In this document: positions 5,080 to 5,729 of the stretch, in pieces
Numbering within the stretch: position 1 is the first letter of the stretch
How the letters are laid out: each line of letters starts with the position of its first letter
NCBI GenBank assembly: GCA_900553435.1
Contig: USDC01000052.1
Coordinates: 1 to 5,729, forward strand
Source of the DNA: an uncultured Mycoplasmatota bacterium
GTDB taxonomy: Bacteria > Bacillota_I > Bacilli_A > RF39 > UBA660
DNA length: 5,729 nt
Reading direction: 5' to 3'
Translations under genes and position numbers: made by a program
Notes under the pieces: model-generated
The model's input: only the letters and a program-made list of their open reading frames with translations
Told to the model about the DNA's origin: nothing
Databases searched by the model: none

Positions 5080-5729
5080 CTATGAAACTCTTTTCCAAAT
5101 ATATACAGTTATATATGGATTTAATATAGACTGACTAGTACTTAACTTACTGTTTGTTCCTGGTGATGAGGCAGAGGTTTCTCCGTGATTATGTGCAGCT
5201 CCACCTCCTGTAAAAGAAGACATAGCATAACAGTTTATAGAACCCGTACAAGCTGGAGAATTAACCCCATCAGTAAATCCATAATCCACAGTACTACCAC
5301 CAAAATAATCGGAAGTTGCACCTTCCTTTGAAGAAACAGATCTATGTTGATGACTAGGCATTTCAGCAATTGTTAATATATGATCTTTTGTAGTATGGGT
5401 GTGTGAATTTACTGTATGAGAGTGTGCTAAGTTTATACTCTTGCTTTCTCCAGTCTTACTTGATACATTAAAACTACTGTCATCCTCATCTACCCCTACT
5501 AATGTTTTTCCTTTTCCATATCTTTCCCATACTCCTCCAAACTTCTCACTTGGATTTGTACTTTCTGTACTTGTGTAGATACTTCCTACTGGATATATCT
5601 CATTCATTATCTCTTTTACTGTCATTCCATATAATGTTTGTTCTAACTCTACTCCCTCTATACTTCCTGTTGAGGTCTCTGGTAAGATACTGTTTCCACT
5701 CATGTCTGTTATCTCTAGCTTCCCTATTA
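5080..5729 (-). CDS. Phage tail-tip/baseplate collar-domain protein (partial, 5' end off the window)
   Basis: Residue numbers count from the Met at 5701-5703, but the frame stays open through eight more codons to the edge and that Met has no good ribosome site, so the true start is probably outside. The pattern is that of tail-fibre tip, baseplate or short-tail-fibre proteins: YPVGSIYTSTESTNPSEKFG at 37-56, then GGVWERYGKGKTLVG (56-70), and an SILNPYITVYIWKRVS C-terminus (192-207). Between these are four His-x-His pairs: 94/96, 101/103, 118/120 (EMPSHQH) and 171/173 (GGGAAHNHG). In T4 gp37 and gp12 tips, His-x-His motifs from intertwined trimers bind metal, so a trimeric metal-stabilised receptor-binding tip is a fair inference. 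G+C is about 37% (221 of 600 bases counted over 5101-5700), against about 27% in ruvB, suggesting foreign origin. No other phage gene is visible. It could belong to a prophage, a tail-like particle, or be a stand-alone surface protein that borrowed the domain. Confidence 0.8.
   Translation of the reverse strand, partial: IGKLEITDMSGNSILPETSTGSIEGVELEQTLYGMTVKEIMNEIYPVGSIYTSTESTNPSEKFGGVWERYGKGKTLVGVDEDDSSFNVSSKTGESKSINLAHSHTVNSHTHTTKDHILTIAEMPSHQHRSVSSKEGATSDYFGGSTVDYGFTDGVNSPACTGSINCYAMSSFTGGGAAHNHGETSASSPGTNSKLSTSQSILNPYITVYIWKRVS

Noticed and set aside
5080..5729. Alternative genetic code (UGA as Trp), suggested by the Mollicute-like composition
   Set aside because: The four Trp codons located (DUF421, surface protein, and two in the tail-tip gene) are TGG, and no complete gene contains in-frame TGA.
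5080..5729. Target of a diversity-generating retroelement or phase-variable tail gene
   Set aside because: No template repeat, reverse transcriptase, C-type-lectin fold signature or invertible repeat is visible in the window.

Overview
The window is AT-rich (about 27% G+C by hand count in ruvB) and comes from a low-GC Gram-positive (Firmicutes) bacterium. The exact group cannot be fixed from the sequence. Evidence for this is the purine-rich Shine-Dalgarno sites, the ruvA-ruvB pair with no ruvC beside it, a TIGR04086/YrzE-type and a DUF421/YrbG-type membrane protein near ruvAB (as in Bacillus), and U-tract terminators. The standard code is in use: all four Trp codons I located are TGG, and no complete gene needs TGA read through.

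Layout, right to left because most genes are on the minus strand. At 5080-5729 is the 3' part of a phage-type tail-tip/collar-domain gene, open at the window edge and clearly richer in G+C (about 37%) than its neighbours. It ends in a small hairpin terminator whose U-tract runs into the -35 box of the ruvA promoter. That promoter (TTTACA, 18 bp, TATAAT) carries a LexA/DinR-like inverted repeat in its spacer. ruvA (4451-5002) and ruvB (3422-4441, GTG start) follow as a tightly coupled pair; their products form the Holliday-junction branch-migration motor. Next is a 664-residue predicted lipoprotein or membrane-anchored surface protein (1377-3371) with a helical stalk, two Ig-like domains, an uncharacterised beta-rich part and a Glu-rich tail. 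It has its own promoter at the end of ruvB but could also receive ruvAB read-through.

A four-helix YrzE-like membrane protein (994-1368, plus strand) converges on it; the two stop codons lie in opposite arms of one 9-bp hairpin. Divergent from yrzE is a DUF421 membrane protein (260-916, minus), ended by a good terminator at about 165-195, with a C8 tract (G8 in the transcript) between stop and terminator. At the far left, the first 14 codons of another minus-strand gene, apparently starting a signal peptide, run off the window.

Most of this is a conserved housekeeping neighbourhood (ruvAB, yrzE, yrbG) into which two lineage-specific genes, the surface protein and the tail-tip protein, have been placed. 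I do not see a complete new system. The least explained items are the surface protein, the isolated tail-tip gene, and an upstream motif shared by the two exported-protein genes.
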